Positions 51,781 through 63,500 of a stretch of DNA of 64,000 bases are shown in pieces. How positions within the stretch are numbered: position 1 is the stretch's first letter; each line of letters opens with the position of its first letter. Below the pieces are notes generated by a model. It did no database searches. It saw nothing but the letters and a program-made list of their open reading frames with translations, and had not been told where the DNA came from. The position numbers and the translations under genes are program-made. Source of the DNA: Gracilariopsis chorda (Eukaryota; Rhodophyta; Florideophyceae; Gracilariales; Gracilariaceae); contig NBIV01000077.1 of NCBI GenBank assembly GCA_003194525.1, positions 62,001 through 126,000 on the forward strand, in the 5' to 3' direction.

Positions 51781-52689
51781 TGTAGTGCAATACCCGCAAG
51801 CGGGACAACACACGAAGACGTTCGGAATCTTCCCCTCTGGAGGGTAACACAGGGAACGGAGCCTCTCCGGATGAGCACGACGAAGTCGGGTTGTAAAGCC
51901 GAGGCTCACCCTCACGCCAAGCGGGGAGAGTTGAAACGGTAGGATTAGGATCACCACGAATGGGAAAACAGCCCTTCCAAGGAGTACGAGTCCACGTAAG
52001 TGGGGAAGACGTCACGGGATACCGGCACGAGAGACACGCGTTAGCGGTGACGGGCAACCACACAAAGGGGCAGAAACCACGAGAGTGGGGTAAGGGAAAT
52101 ACGGGGGATGCCCGATTGGGGGCGACGGGGGTGTGGGCCAACGGGACCACGGAAAAAGGTACAAAAGAAACCCTATACAGGGGCGAGAACACGGCGGTGG
52201 TGAATTAAGTGACAAGTGCCCAAGGCGGTGATACTCCTAGTGACGCAGGGTGGATAGGTCTACCGTTAGTAACGCGGCTTTACCTCCGAGGAGTGTAGGA
52301 GACTCGCGAGAGCGGAAAAGACTTAGAGCCAAGAACCCTGTTTGGTGGAGATTACTCAGTGTCAGGGCAAGGTCGCCGAGCGACTATATAGTGTATTAAT
52401 CTCCCTACTGTAGCGTAGATAAATTATAAATAATAAATATAAATTAAATAAATGTCCACACTGTGGTGCCAACCTCCTCCTGACCATCCGTGTCACACGT
52501 TGTCCACTCACGCCTTGGGCGGCGCACGGCGCATGCACAGGTGTGACCCTGGTTCACAGTGCACAGTGCAGACCCGCTGAGGGCTGAGACACCCGCTAAT
52601 AGCCGTAGTAATCATAAACACTCGAAAGCGGCAAAAACATCAAGTCCACAGGCCATCGCGGAGTCTTCCTCCTTGAGGATTGCACTTGA
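51781..52689 (-). repeat. 5' LTR of element C
   Basis: Begins TGTAGTGCAATACCCGCAAG and ends GATTGCACTTGA, followed by ACATA. Nearly identical to 41011-41918. Confidence 0.93.
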
Positions 52690-53397
52690 ACATACGGTGA
52701 ATTTGAGCAGCTTTCCCGGGATATGTTCATTAAAATAGACGATTTAAACGCTGAAAAAGAGGCACGAAGGATGGAATTACAAGGGAAGGAAGATGACCTA
52801 TTGGTTGCTGGTCTTAATGTGCGAGAAATGGCTATTTCAAGAAATAGCTCTCGATTGCATGATGGTGGTAGTGCCAATCACGAAGAAGACGAAATTATGG
52901 ACACAAGGCGCAAGAGGAGGAGAATCTTGCCGCAAAAGACCCGTCCGGACAGGGATAAGGCAATCTTAGCGGTGGATAGCGCTGAAAAACTACGAAACAA
53001 AATGGCAGAGAGCCAAGATGTTCGTGATCAGGAACGTCTCAACTTGGAGATGTCCCGGGTCGTGCGCGAGGAAAAGCGTCTAGCTCTTGGGGAACAGCGC
53101 ATCAAAGATGCAGCTAGTGCTGCAGAAGATCGCAATAAAATAGAGCAGAGACGTGTGTACTTAGAAAAACGTAAATTGGAGGCTAAAAGGGGCAAAGCGG
53201 AAGAAAATAATAAGCGAGAGCAAGAGGCAGCGGCAAAACGAGGGCTAGGGATGGACGTTCAACGCAATATGTTGGAGTTGATAAGAGTACTGCGCCACAA
53301 AAGTTGATAGGGAGGGAGGCCAAACCAAGGCATTCAATTACATACCATATGGCAGACGTGTTGCTCATGCAAACTTTTCGTAATTCGTTTCCAGTCT

Positions 53398-55446
53398 TTA
53401 CTCCTGCAGTATCGTTGCAACGTATTCTTCTAAGGCAGGCTCTGGACAGTTAAAAGCAGTTACACTTTGACTACCGTACAGGCATGCACGGAAGTTCCAC
53501 AACAGGGCGGACACAAAATACCATAACGCTGCTGGTGTGCAGCCAGTTCGCATCTTTCTCGCGCTCGAGACATGTGAAAAGTACATCTTGATGTCTTTGA
53601 AAGCCAATTCTATGGCAATACGACATGCCGACATCTCCTTGTTAAATTGTTTCTCTTCTTCCGTAAGAAGAGCTCCTCCGTAGCCTATTATCAGGTATGG
53701 CCTGATGACGTAAGCAGGATCTCCGTAAATGTAATACTGAGTACCGTATATTCACAAAGTAGTGCTGAGTTCGTCATCGATATTGGTGTGGTGCAATGCC
53801 CAGTGATGGGAAAACACGCCGAAGACATTGGGGATCTTCCTCTCACGAGGGTAGCACAGCAAAAGAGCCCTTTCAGGGATGACACGACGAAGTCGAGTGT
53901 AAACCGAGGTCAACCTTCGCGAATAGCGCAGGAAGGTAAATAGGTACACCTGTAACACAATGTAATACTCCGGTGAGGAGGGATGACTCCACACAGTGGC
54001 GCACACACGACAGATGTCGGTATGAGCCGCGAATAGCGGGAACTATCCTAAATAGGAAAGGGGAAATATAAAGGAATATGGGGGGAATGGGACAAAGGAA
54101 AGGGACGACAACGAGTCACACGAGTGGCTTGGGGGAGGCCCGGCACTGCCGAGAAATATACCGTATACACGGGCGAAACCACAACAATGGGAACAATCCT
54201 CAAGAGGGGTATCTTGGCGAGCAAGGGGGTTGAGCACATCATAGGCAACGGGATATCTCTCCTAAATGGAGTCGAGTACCGCCGAAGGCGAATGAGCTCA
54301 GAGCCAAGTTCTTGGAGTAGAACACCGTTGGTGGGGAAGAGTTAATGGTGCGGCGGCTGCAAGGCCAGCGCACTAAGTAGTGTAGCTTCCCTAGTGTGAT
54401 AACTAATTAAATAGATAATTAAATAAGTATATAACAACCACCCTTTCACTATCTATCCTTGCCTGCAATTTTTGCCAACGCCCGTGTTCCACGTGTACCA
54501 CCGGTGTACTGGGCCAACTCCTGCTCGCAGGCAGTGCCACCTGGCATGGGGAAAAGTCATGTATGAACATGTATGAAAGCCGGTGCGACTGGAAAAATTA
54601 ACAAGTCCCCAGAAGTCCCTCTTACGAGGCATGCTCTTCAATTGGAATGACGATAAACCGTCATATCGTGCCTTCGACCTTCCACAGGGCCGAAGATGTG
54701 ACATATCAGACCGTCTGGAGTGCTCAGTGCTTGGAACTTGGGGCAGTTTCTCTGTTTGTGGCCACTTTACGTGGCACGTTGGGCACTGCCTTTAGGTCTT
54801 GATATATATAAGTTCGTTCCATCGATAAACCCAACGCATTTATCTAAGGGTGCACTAGCATTTCTCACTGCTGCAGCGTATGTGGCTGCTTTTGATGAAA
54901 GAAAAGACAGCCGATACTCTAAGACCAAATTAGAAAACTTAGATTAAAAGTAGTCTAAAGCTTCGTAGAAGATTTTGTTTAAAACTGAAGTCGTACAACC
55001 AAATTCTGCCTCCAGATCCCTCCATCGACAAACGGTACCTAGTCGTCTGCATAGTACACAGAACGAAAGAACCGCTGTGTTCTGTAACGTCTTCGAGCTG
55101 TTACGTTACGGCTACAAGGCCATTCCATCAGACGAATACTGCGGTATATATCGCTTTTAGTATAACGAAAGCGCTTAAGGATCTCGCTGTCATAGAGTCT
55201 TTCCAGGGAAAACGCGAAGTTAGCCACCCTTAATATGCGCTCTGTATGAAGCGCTTCTTCCAAAATTGACTCGTGGATCTGTCTCAGAACTAAGCCGGTT
55301 AGTGCATTACTAACATCCGCCCGTCGCGCTCTTGCAAGAAGGAGGAGAGCGTTTGTAGCTCTGGTTCTCTCCTTAGAGATGGTCTTGTCGCGAATGCGCA
55401 TTTTGGTATGATCGAGTACGAGGGTGCAAGATCCTCCTCTTACCAC
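53398..55446 (-). pseudogene. HARBI1-like DDE transposase split by a solo LTR
   Basis: Minus-strand coding from 55446 (MVRGGSCTLV) gives FAFSLERLYDSEILKRFRYT. After a stop, 54641-54960 gives CVGFIDGTNLYISRPKGSAQ with the first Asp and VEGRRHDMTVYRHSNI with the second. A solo LTR (53787-54640) then interrupts. 53398-53760 gives YYIYGDPAYVIRPYLI and RIAIELAFKDIKMYFSHV with the Glu. The order and motifs fit the DDE superfamily endonuclease of Harbinger/PIF type. The frame continues across the LTR once it and one ATTGG copy are removed. Stops elsewhere show decay before or after. Confidence 0.8.
53787..54640 (+). repeat. Solo LTR, family related to element C, TSD ATTGG
   Basis: Begins TGTGGTGCAATGCCCAGTGA and ends GGCATGCTCTTCA. 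The flanks 53782-53786 and 54641-54645 are both ATTGG. Its layout resembles the C LTR (ACACGCCGAAGAC block, ATCTTCCTCTCACGAGG block, AT-rich block near the end). No internal element is present, so it is a solo LTR left by LTR-LTR recombination. Confidence 0.9.
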
Positions 55447-55979
55447 CTGTTACCGAACTCCCTGCCAAAGAAAAATCTGTGTCTAATATTTCAGTAGTTT
55501 ACATCTTGTGAGAAGTACAGAATAATGTACCGAACTGTGCATGCCAAAATCCCCCTATTGACATCAGAATAATGTTTTTGAGCCATAAATTACGATACAA
55601 TACAAAAAAGTCGTATTCGTGACTGTGGGTCTTAAGGGAAGACCCCACTGGATTGACCACAATAGCCTAAGAGGCTAGAATAGAGTACTTTTTCGAATAG
55701 CTTTCATTCATTTTGTAAAACTGAACAATGCAAGATCTATTAGATCTGTTCCACTGCTATCAGTCTCTATGATCCAAAAAGCAAAACCATCACGCGGCCA
55801 CCGTACTCCCTCCAAATGGGACGACGACGCACGTAGATCGGCTCCAACCCTGAACAGCTCTCACGCCGGATTTCCAACATCGGCAGACTAAACGATGCTT
55901 GTCATCCGAAATCAGGTTCGAGCAGCTAAGAACCGTCTGTTAACTATAGCAGAAACGTTCCTAGCAATCTATCAGGCTC
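55447..55979. other. Spacer, nothing recognised
   Basis: No ORF or repeat that I can support. Confidence 0.4.
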
Positions 55980-56099
55980 TTGTTGTATTGCGGTCAACAA
56001 AGAACGTTTGACAAACCCAAAGAAGTTTTCATGAAGTCCATATGGGACTCAACGATGCGCAATTTGATCTTTGCTATCTTTTGTAACGTTCTACATTTT

Positions 56100-57560
56100 C
56101 TTGTTTATAGAATGCCATCCCCACATTTATATCAGAATATAACGATGAAGAGTATGAGTTGCGACTGCAAGAACATTTCGATGGGAAGGCGGTGCAAACA
56201 ACCACCAAACTCGGTATCATTTTACGTTACATGGCTGGGGCCAGCTATTTTGATCTCATGCTCACCAATGGTATTGGCAAAACTACTTGCTACAGCATCC
56301 TTAGTGAAGTATTGAGCGCTTGTGACACTATTCTTGAATTTGAGGGACTACCAAAGAAGTCAGATATTCGTGCGTACAAACAGTGCGCCGTGGAGTTTTC
56401 TCTGTAAGGAAACAATTTAATATCTTGCCCGGGTGTGTAGGAGCACTTCACGGTACTCTTATTTTACTACAGAAACCGCCACAACAACTTAGTAATCAGC
56501 AGTTCTACACTCATAAGGGTGGTTTTGGAGTGCCTGTGCAGGCAATTGTTGACGCTAAGTACCAATTCGTGGCGTCATCAGCAGTCTTTGTGGGATCTAC
56601 TGTGGATAGTGCTGCACTTTCGCTTTCGAACCTGGGCAGATTTCCACAAAAAGAAGCACTACCCAAGGGGTTTTGGATCATTGCTGGTGAAGCATATGGC
56701 TGCACCGAGTTTGTAATAACTCCAATTTCACGTTCGATGGCCAACAGGTATCAGGACGGTTTTAAGTTTTGCTTGTCATCTCATCACGTTCACGTTGAGC
56801 AAGCGTTTGGACTGGTGAAGGGAAGATGGGGAGTTCTTTGGAGGCCTTTACAGTTTAACCTACAGACTTCTTTAATTATTTTGGTGTACCACCTAATGAC
56901 TGTAAGGGTCTCGGAAGTGAGGTGGCCACATTAACAACCGTACGAGACGGTTCTTGCCTTGCGGGCAACTTTCCTAGGGGGCGGAGTCATGCGGAAACGG
57001 GTGGCACGTTTATGGCACAGTGTGAAGGTAGTCACGGTCACGAAACAGGAATTCCACTACAAAAGGATACGGAGAGTGGAAATCCACACGGTACGTGGTG
57101 TTCTAGCAACACATGCAAAACGCAACAAAAACACACCCGAAAACAACGGAGAAAACGACAAACAATGGCTCAGACATAGAGGTATTCCTAGAGCAATACT
57201 GCGAACCCAGTCAGCCGGTAATGCGCCGTGAGAGCAGGGCTCTGAGACCTCTTGGTCAAGAAGGGACTTCTAAGTTGAGGGCAAAGGGGGTGTTTTTCTC
57301 TCTACTCATAGAGCCGCCAGTGGCAGCCGCACTAAGTACTATAGTAGGATCTCCCAGTGTTAAATATCTAAAACAAATACCCTAATCTTGGGCACAGGCC
57401 CACCGTACACGTGGGGCTGTCCACAACTGTGGTCCATGACCGATCCAACTGTGAAGGGTTCTTCTCATAAACGGCTTGACCGTCAGTTGATTGCAGTGCC
57501 AATTTATGAGGGATTTGCCCCAGAACTTATCCACTTTCAGTGCTCTGAACCAACGTAGAC
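56100..57560 (+). pseudogene. PIF/Harbinger DDE transposase interrupted by an LTR-like insertion
   Basis: The region starts TFISEYNDEEYELRLQEHFD near 56120, then LRYMAGASYFDLMLTNGIGK. A shift near 56385-56405 leads to 56383-56934: PGCVGALHGTLILLQKPPQQ with His where the first Asp (GALDG) is expected, QAIVDAKYQFV, STVDSAALSLSNL with the second Asp, GEAYG where GDAAY is usual, and HHVHVEQAFGLVKGRWGVLW with the Glu. Thus two of the motif positions are altered and catalysis is unlikely. An insertion (56901-57436) splits it. The frame resumes MTDPTVKGSSHKRL and ends near 57558. Confidence 0.75.
56901..57436 (+). repeat. Probable solo LTR in the Harbinger gene
   Basis: Starts TGTAAGGGTCTCGG and ends CTGTGGTCCA. 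ATGAC precedes it (56896-56900) and ATGAC occurs at its right end (57436-57440), so the target duplication is 4-5 bp, depending on whether the A belongs to the LTR. The internal CCGCACTAAGTACTATAGTAGG resembles the block near the end of the solo LTR at 54380. The host frame continues if it is removed. Confidence 0.6.
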
Positions 57561-57809
57561 GAAACGCTACAATTATCATCAACACTGCTATGAGATTGGA
57601 GAACCTCAGCATCAATTGTGGAGATGCAAAGGAGTTGAATGTAGCCTCTGGATCGGTTTTTTAAGCAGAGGCACAGGAGTGGCTGGAACGATGGCTGGCG
57701 TGGTGCGAAAATGGCTTTGACTACTTTCTGGACCCCCAGGGTGATCATGTGCTGTGTCACGTGAGCGAATTTTCTATGTGTTCTTGGGGTTTTGTTAACG
57801 ACGATTCTC

Positions 57810-58911
57810 TTACTCGCGTTCAATGGTGCGTTTGTTCAGCTCGTTTCGAAACGCAGTCTTGTATAGAGAGAAAACCGAAAAGTCAAGAGGTTGCGTATGG
57901 TGGCTGGTATGTGCCGGTAGTCCGACAACGACGATGTTGTTGTCCTTGAAAAGTTGCAGAACTTTGTAAAAACAATGCGCCCCGTATCGATCCAATGCCA
58001 GAATGATATTCCGATGTCTCTTCCGCAGAAGTGAAGTTTCTTCCACAAACTTTTCACCCCCGTGTTAGAAAATATCGGTGTCTACTCCAGCCTTTTCTCT
58101 ATACATACAATAGGCAGTGGGACGCAGAAACGTACAAGGTGTTTCTCTGGTTCCGTCGTGTCTCTTCCTGTACTTGGCTTGCTTTCCTGGTAACACAGCA
58201 AGTGGACTCCATGCTCTGCCATCTGCAGAGACTACCGGCATCATAGTGACGTGTTTAGCGTTCGCTGCCCAGTTCAGCTCAACGGAATTACTTCGTCCTT
58301 TTGCATCAAATACTGCTTCTGCGCGGGATCGGGATGCAGTCCTCGTTGAAAAAACCACTTTCGTCGATATTGAAAACCTGTTCCGGTTTGGTTATCTTGT
58401 ACTCTTTGAACACCTGCTTTAGCCTGGCAAAGTGTTTTGCGAGGTTGGTTGGCGACATAGCGAGCTGACGGGGTTTTTCCAGTTGGGACCTGCGCTTGAG
58501 AGAGAGGTCTGGGTGTCGCCGTATGAAATTCCGAACGAAACCATCACCTGGTCTGTCGTTTCTGAACGGCAGTTTTGTTTTACGTTGCTGTGGCAACGAG
58601 CGGACATAATGTTGCACCAAGTCCTTCAAACAGTTTCGAGAGAGAGGCGTACCACAGTGCGAGAAGGAGAGCACCGACGCCTTGATAAGTTGTTCTTCTT
58701 CACTTGTGAAGATTGTTTTGCGGCCTCTGCCTCGTGTCGGCGTGTTGTGATTCTGGCGCTGGGTCAAACGCTGCAAAGAGGAGTACGAGAGATTGTGAGC
58801 CAGCGCGCATTTTCGGATGGAGATGGAGGAGCTACGAAGGTTGGAGAGAGCTTTGGCGTAGTTCTGGCGATCAGCGCGTTGTTTTGGGGCGGTGATGCGC
58901 TTATTTGCCAT
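57810..58911 (-). pseudogene. Pogo/Tigger-like transposase, frameshifted
   Basis: The ATG at 58911 (MANKRITAPKQ) opens a 201-codon frame: a psq-type HTH (NYAKALSNLRSSSISIRKCA), GRGRKTIFTSEEEQLI, a CENPB-type region (FVRNFIRRHPDLSLKRRSQL) and NIDESGFFNED with the first catalytic Asp. After a shift, 58065-58358 gives NAKHVTMMPVVSADGRAWSP. 57810-58046 gives ILALDRYGAHCFYKVLQLF (second Asp) and VGLPAHTSHHTQPLDFSVF. The pieces are in correct order in different frames. The last part (57527-57823) is degenerate. Confidence 0.8.
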
Positions 58912-59135
58912 GACGGCTACTGATGAATGAAATAATCAAATGCTTCAAACTGGGCTTGTCTTCAGCGGTGTTAGGGAGCAGAACAACAGCCTAGAGACAC
59001 GAGATGTCGTCATTCAATAGAGAAAAGCGCGCCGAATCTGATGGAGTCGTCAGATGTGAATTCATATGAGCCGTTTTGGAGCTGAAGTAGTTCGAAGAGC
59101 CGGAGATAGGTTCAGATTTGGAAATGTGGGTAAAT
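58912..59135. other. Spacer, nothing recognised
   Basis: No supported feature. It lies between the pogo-like gene and the integrase fragment. Confidence 0.35.
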
Positions 59136-59728
59136 TTAATCGTTAAACCGACCCATATTTGTCCACTGACCCATATTTGGTGTACCCGATGATACATTCT
59201 CAGTCACGTTTTCCTGATGTTTTTTCCATACTTCCAAGCTCAGTGGGGATGCTGTATTCGTTTTTCGAAATCTTCTGAATTCATTCATGGTTCTTCCAAA
59301 CATCAACGAGAATGTCAAACTTGTAAGTGCGGCAATTTTGCATTTGTACGCCCGCTGAACGTATGGAACAAAATCCTCTCATCGGTGTGTAGCTCCCTCT
59401 TACTTCTTTCGAAGCATATTACCGATCGTTTCATGGATTCTTTTAACCGCCCCATTAGCTCTGGGATTACACGGTGAGATGATCTATTCCATTCAGCTTT
59501 AACAGCTCCCGCACAAGATCGTTTACAAACTCCTGGCAATTGTCTGACTGAATTGTCTTCGGTACGCCGAAAATTGAAACTACTTTCCAAAATGCTCCCG
59601 CCACCGTGTTCCATATCCTTGCTCTTGAGAGCAAGGAAAATTGCAAACTTCGTCATAATATAAACAATTGTCAGTAGGGTGTTGTGACCATCATTTGAGA
59701 CAGGTAGGGATATTATCAGATTCACTGC
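59136..59728 (-). pseudogene. Integrase fragment of another Ty3/gypsy family
   Basis: Starting at the LTR junction, the minus strand reads NLIISLPVSNDGHNTLLTI, KFAIFLALKSKDMEH, then in another frame VFGVPKTIQSDNCQEFVND and (59136-59318) TFSLMFGRTMNEFRRF. The first Asp is lost at the LTR boundary (VNLI where VDLI is usual), and the Glu position reads VKR. Several shifts. This family differs from elements A to D. Confidence 0.7.
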
Positions 59729-60555
59729 TGAAGTGCAACGCCCTCAGGGAGGGATTCCTGGTACTTGATCGTTTTCCCGATATTATCGGTTGTGTAGTGT
59801 GTATATGAACTACGCCCCACAATGGTGGGCATGGACACGTGGCACACGGTTTTGGGTCAATTGGCGGTTGGCCACAGTAGTGGATGTTGCCACGAAATGT
59901 GGAGTATTTTAGTTAATATTATTTATTATTTTCACACCCATTTCTGGGAAGCTAGTACTTAGTGCGACGGCGCACTGCCGTCGCACCAGTAAACCTTCCC
60001 CAACAAGGGACCCCAACCTGGGGAATTGGCTCTAGTTGTTACAGCTTGCGCGCGTGCTCTACTCCTCCTTGGAGGGAAACGCCGTGAGCCACGGGACATC
60101 TAACCCCCTTGCACATCTAAAGGGACCCATCACTAGGAGTATAATTGCTTCAATTGCATTGGTGTTTCGCCCTGTATAGGGAGTCCTATCCACCGGCATC
60201 GCCGTACCTGTTCGTCGCTCTCGCGACTCACTTCGTCCTCTCTTCCTCCTCTTCGCCCTTACTTCTTCCCCGTTTTAGGGTAGCACCTCCCGCTATCCGC
60301 GGCCCTCGTGTGCGCATCAGCTCACACACCCCCACTTACGTGGAAACATACCTCTACTGAGGATCACACCCCGCTCACGCGGATACCGATTCTTCGCCTT
60401 CACCTCCCTGCGTGAGTCGCGACAGGTGTCCCTGGTCTTACAAACCGGCTTCGCCGTGACACCTCTAGGAGGGCTCTACCCAACTGGGGTCACCTCGTGA
60501 GAGGAAGATCCCGAACGTCTTTCGGTGTTTTTCCCCTTTGGGCCATTGCACCACA
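59729..60555 (-). repeat. LTR (C-type family), minus orientation, no matching TSD
   Basis: Reverse strand begins TGTGGTGCAATGGCCCAAAG and ends GGGCGTTGCACTTCA, matching the solo LTR at 53787 at both ends and sharing the GCACTTCA end of the C LTR. The flanks are ACTGC and AAAAA. Left of it is an integrase fragment of another family. Right of it is element D pol. Confidence 0.8.
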
Positions 60556-63500
60556 AAAAACACCAAGTAATTGGCAGTGTAACCCCCTATCCTATGGGAA
60601 TGCTGCCAACAAAGATGACAGCCGCCGATGTACTCGGAGCTACCACCTCTTCTGAGGAGTTCGCCCCGCCGTCCGAAGACGTCAAGTCTAAGGAGGGGGA
60701 GGAAACTGCTACTTCAGCGTCGAACATGCCGAGTAACTCGGAATTGCGAACCACACCTGTTCCACAGGACAATGCTCCATCGAGCAACGACTGGATTGAT
60801 CCGGAAAAGGCACTTGAAGCGCTGGACTTTAGCCACGGGCCAGAGTCGCACCGTGACAAACTCCGTACCATGTTACGAGAATTCACCACAATGTGGGATG
60901 GCTCGCTTGGCGAGATTAACGCAACGGAACACCGGATCGATTTAATCCCCGGTGCGCGACCGGTTGCAAAACCCCCTTACAGGGCAGGTCCGAAAGCTCG
61001 GGAAGAGGAGCAGTCCCAAGTGGACAAGATGCTCCGCGCAGGTGTGATTGAGCCCGTTCAATCACCCTGGGCATCCCCAGTTGTACTGTCTTTAAAGGCC
61101 GACGGAACCTGGAGGTTCTGTGTCGACTACCGCCGGCTCAATGCCGTGACCGTTAGGGACACGTACCCTATCCCTCGTATGGACGAGTGCATTGACTCCC
61201 TTGGAGACGCCACCGTGGTCACGGCCCTTGATGCCAATTGGGGATACTGGCAAGTACCTGTCAGACAGGAGGATCGCGACAAAACCGCATTCACCTGCCA
61301 CGCAGGAACGTACCGCTTCAAGCGGATGCCATTTGGGTTAACCAACGCCCCCGCCACCTTTCAGCGTGCAGTAGATATTCTACTCAACCGCTTTAAGTGG
61401 CGGAGTTGTCTGGTCTACCTTGATGATATTATCATCTTCTCCAACTCGTTGGACGACCATCTCACTCACGTCCGAGACGTGCTTACCGTACTCTGCGATG
61501 CGGGAATTACCCTCAAGTTGAGGAAATGTGAGTTTTTTACAGATACTGTGAAGTATCTGGGTCAGATTATCCGTCCTGGGCGGTTAGCGATCGAGAAAGC
61601 TCGAGTCAAATCCCTCGTTGAGGCGAAACAGCCCCGTACTCAAACGGAACTGCGCTCCTTTTTGGGGCTGGTCAACGTCTATCGACGGTTCATCCCGAAC
61701 TTTTCGGATACTGCGGCGCCCCTCAACGCGTTGTTGCGAAAGGGGAACCCCCCAAAACTGGGAACATTTACGCCCGAGCAATCGGAAGCTTTTAACTCCT
61801 TGAAGGAGGCTGTCACATCAGCACCAATCCTACATCTCCCAAAACTTGGGTTGCCATACTCCGTAGATACGGACTCGAGCGACTACCAATTCGGGTGTGC
61901 TCTTTTTCAAACCACCCCCGAGGGGGAACGACATCCAATTGGTTATTGGTCGCGCTCGCTCAATGTTCATGAGCGGAACTACTCCGTATCAGAGAAAGAG
62001 TGCCTCGCCGTCGTATGGGCGATGACCACTCTGCCCCCCTACCTTATGGGAATTCACTTCACCGTGTACACGGATCATTCCTCATTGAGGTGGTTGATGA
62101 ATATCTCCGACCCGTCGGGACGCCTCATGCGCTGGAGACTCCGCCTCGCGGAATATGACTTTCAAGTCATTTATAAAAAGGGCGCGCAGAACCCCCAGGC
62201 CGACGCTTTGTCGCGGTTACCCACAAGCGGGGAAGCACTCCCAACGGAGAATGATGAAGTCCCATGTTTCATGGCCATAGACCCGGATGATCCGGAATGT
62301 GCCGTCGAGGCTGGGCCAAAAAACTGGGACGAGGATACTGATTTTGACGAACTACTCGTATCGCGAGATGAATCTGAGAACCCGTTACCGGGAAACTTTG
62401 TACCGGTATCACCGGAAGAAATGATCCGAGAACAATTCGGCGACCCATTCTGTACGAGGATTCGTGCCCGTCTTAACGGTGGTGAAGATCTCCATTTCGG
62501 GGTAAACGACAAAGGCTACCTCGTAAGGAAGGTCGATGCCCGCCCACAGATTGTGGTACCTCATTCCCTGCAGTCGCGGGTGTTACATCTATCACACTAC
62601 GCCCCCTTTGGAGGTCACCCAGGTGGGAGGAAACTCTACCTAACCCTGCGAAGGGATTTATATTGGCCCGCCATGGCGGTGGATTGCTACGCAACCGTGC
62701 AGTTTTGTAGCGAATGCGCGAAGAATCGCGTCAAGCTCCGCAAAAATGCGAAGAAGATGAAACTATTCCCCGCAAGGGCGCCGCTCGAGTTTATTGCGAT
62801 CGATATTCTCGGACCACTACTCACCGCGAAACGTGGAAACAAATTTCTACTTGTCATTACCGACCGCTTTTCTAAGCTGGTACGGACTGTCCCTCTTCGG
62901 AGGATAACCGCTCTCACGGTGGCCCAGGCTCTGGTGACGCACTGGATTTTTAGTCTACGGTCCCCCTGTGGAGGTGCTCTCCGATAACGGGAAACAGTTC
63001 TTGAGCAAGTTCTTCCAGGATGTTTGTCGCATCCTGGATGTCAAGAACTTGTTCACGACTACCTACTACCCCCAGTGTAATGGGCAAGTTGAACGGTTTA
63101 ACCGGACGTTACTCGCGGCGTTACGTTCCTACGTCGCAGACCACCCAAAGAACTGGGACATGTACGCTGATGCGGTAACCTACGCGTACAATACGCAGGT
63201 ACACCGGACTACTGGAGTTTCGCCATTCGAGTTGGTTCTATCTAGAACACCCCCGCCTGTGGCGCTGGAACCCCAAGCTACCTTGGACAATTTCCCATCT
63301 GTGGGTATCTACCGGCAGCAATGGAAGCAATGGCTTTCCAAGCTGGTCCCCGCTGCCCGGAAGTCTATGGCACGGGCCCAAGCCGCTTACACGCGGGATT
63401 TTGATGCTCGTTTGCGAGGAAAACCGTCCCCGACTGGGGCGAATAACTACATCTTCATCAGGAAGGAGTACTACAACCCGGAACGGGAGAAGCGCCATAA

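Larger units (their letters stand above)
41011..52689 (-). mobile_element. Element C: full-length Ty3/gypsy chromovirus, TSD ACATA
   Basis: LTRs of 908 and 909 bp, a perfect 5-bp duplication ACATA (41006-41010 and 52690-52694), PBS, gag, zinc knuckle, protease, RT, RNase H, integrase and chromodomain on the minus strand. A plus-strand ORF of about 600 codons lies between pol and the 3' LTR. Frames are broken by a handful of stops and shifts. The RT active site YLDD is intact. The insertion is relatively young: LTRs differ by few percent by eye. Confidence 0.95.
40580..53307 (+). pseudogene. SANT/trihelix-like gene split by element C
   Basis: The left part (40580-41010) starts MPLRQQAPSG, passes two TAG codons (40790-40792 and near 40840, the second where Trp is expected) and reads EKHCQNRF-type sequence: KHCQNRFKLLITKFRREDRK, typical of a Myb/SANT-like trihelix. 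The right part (52690-53307) reads FEQLSRDMFIKIDDLNAEKE, a KRRRILP nuclear-signal-like stretch and a long charged coiled coil ending at 53307. Removing element C and one copy of ACATA joins the halves in one frame (RETYGEF). Such SANT proteins are DNA-binding regulators or partners of Harbinger transposases. The two stops predate or accompany the insertion, so the gene is dead. Confidence 0.75.
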
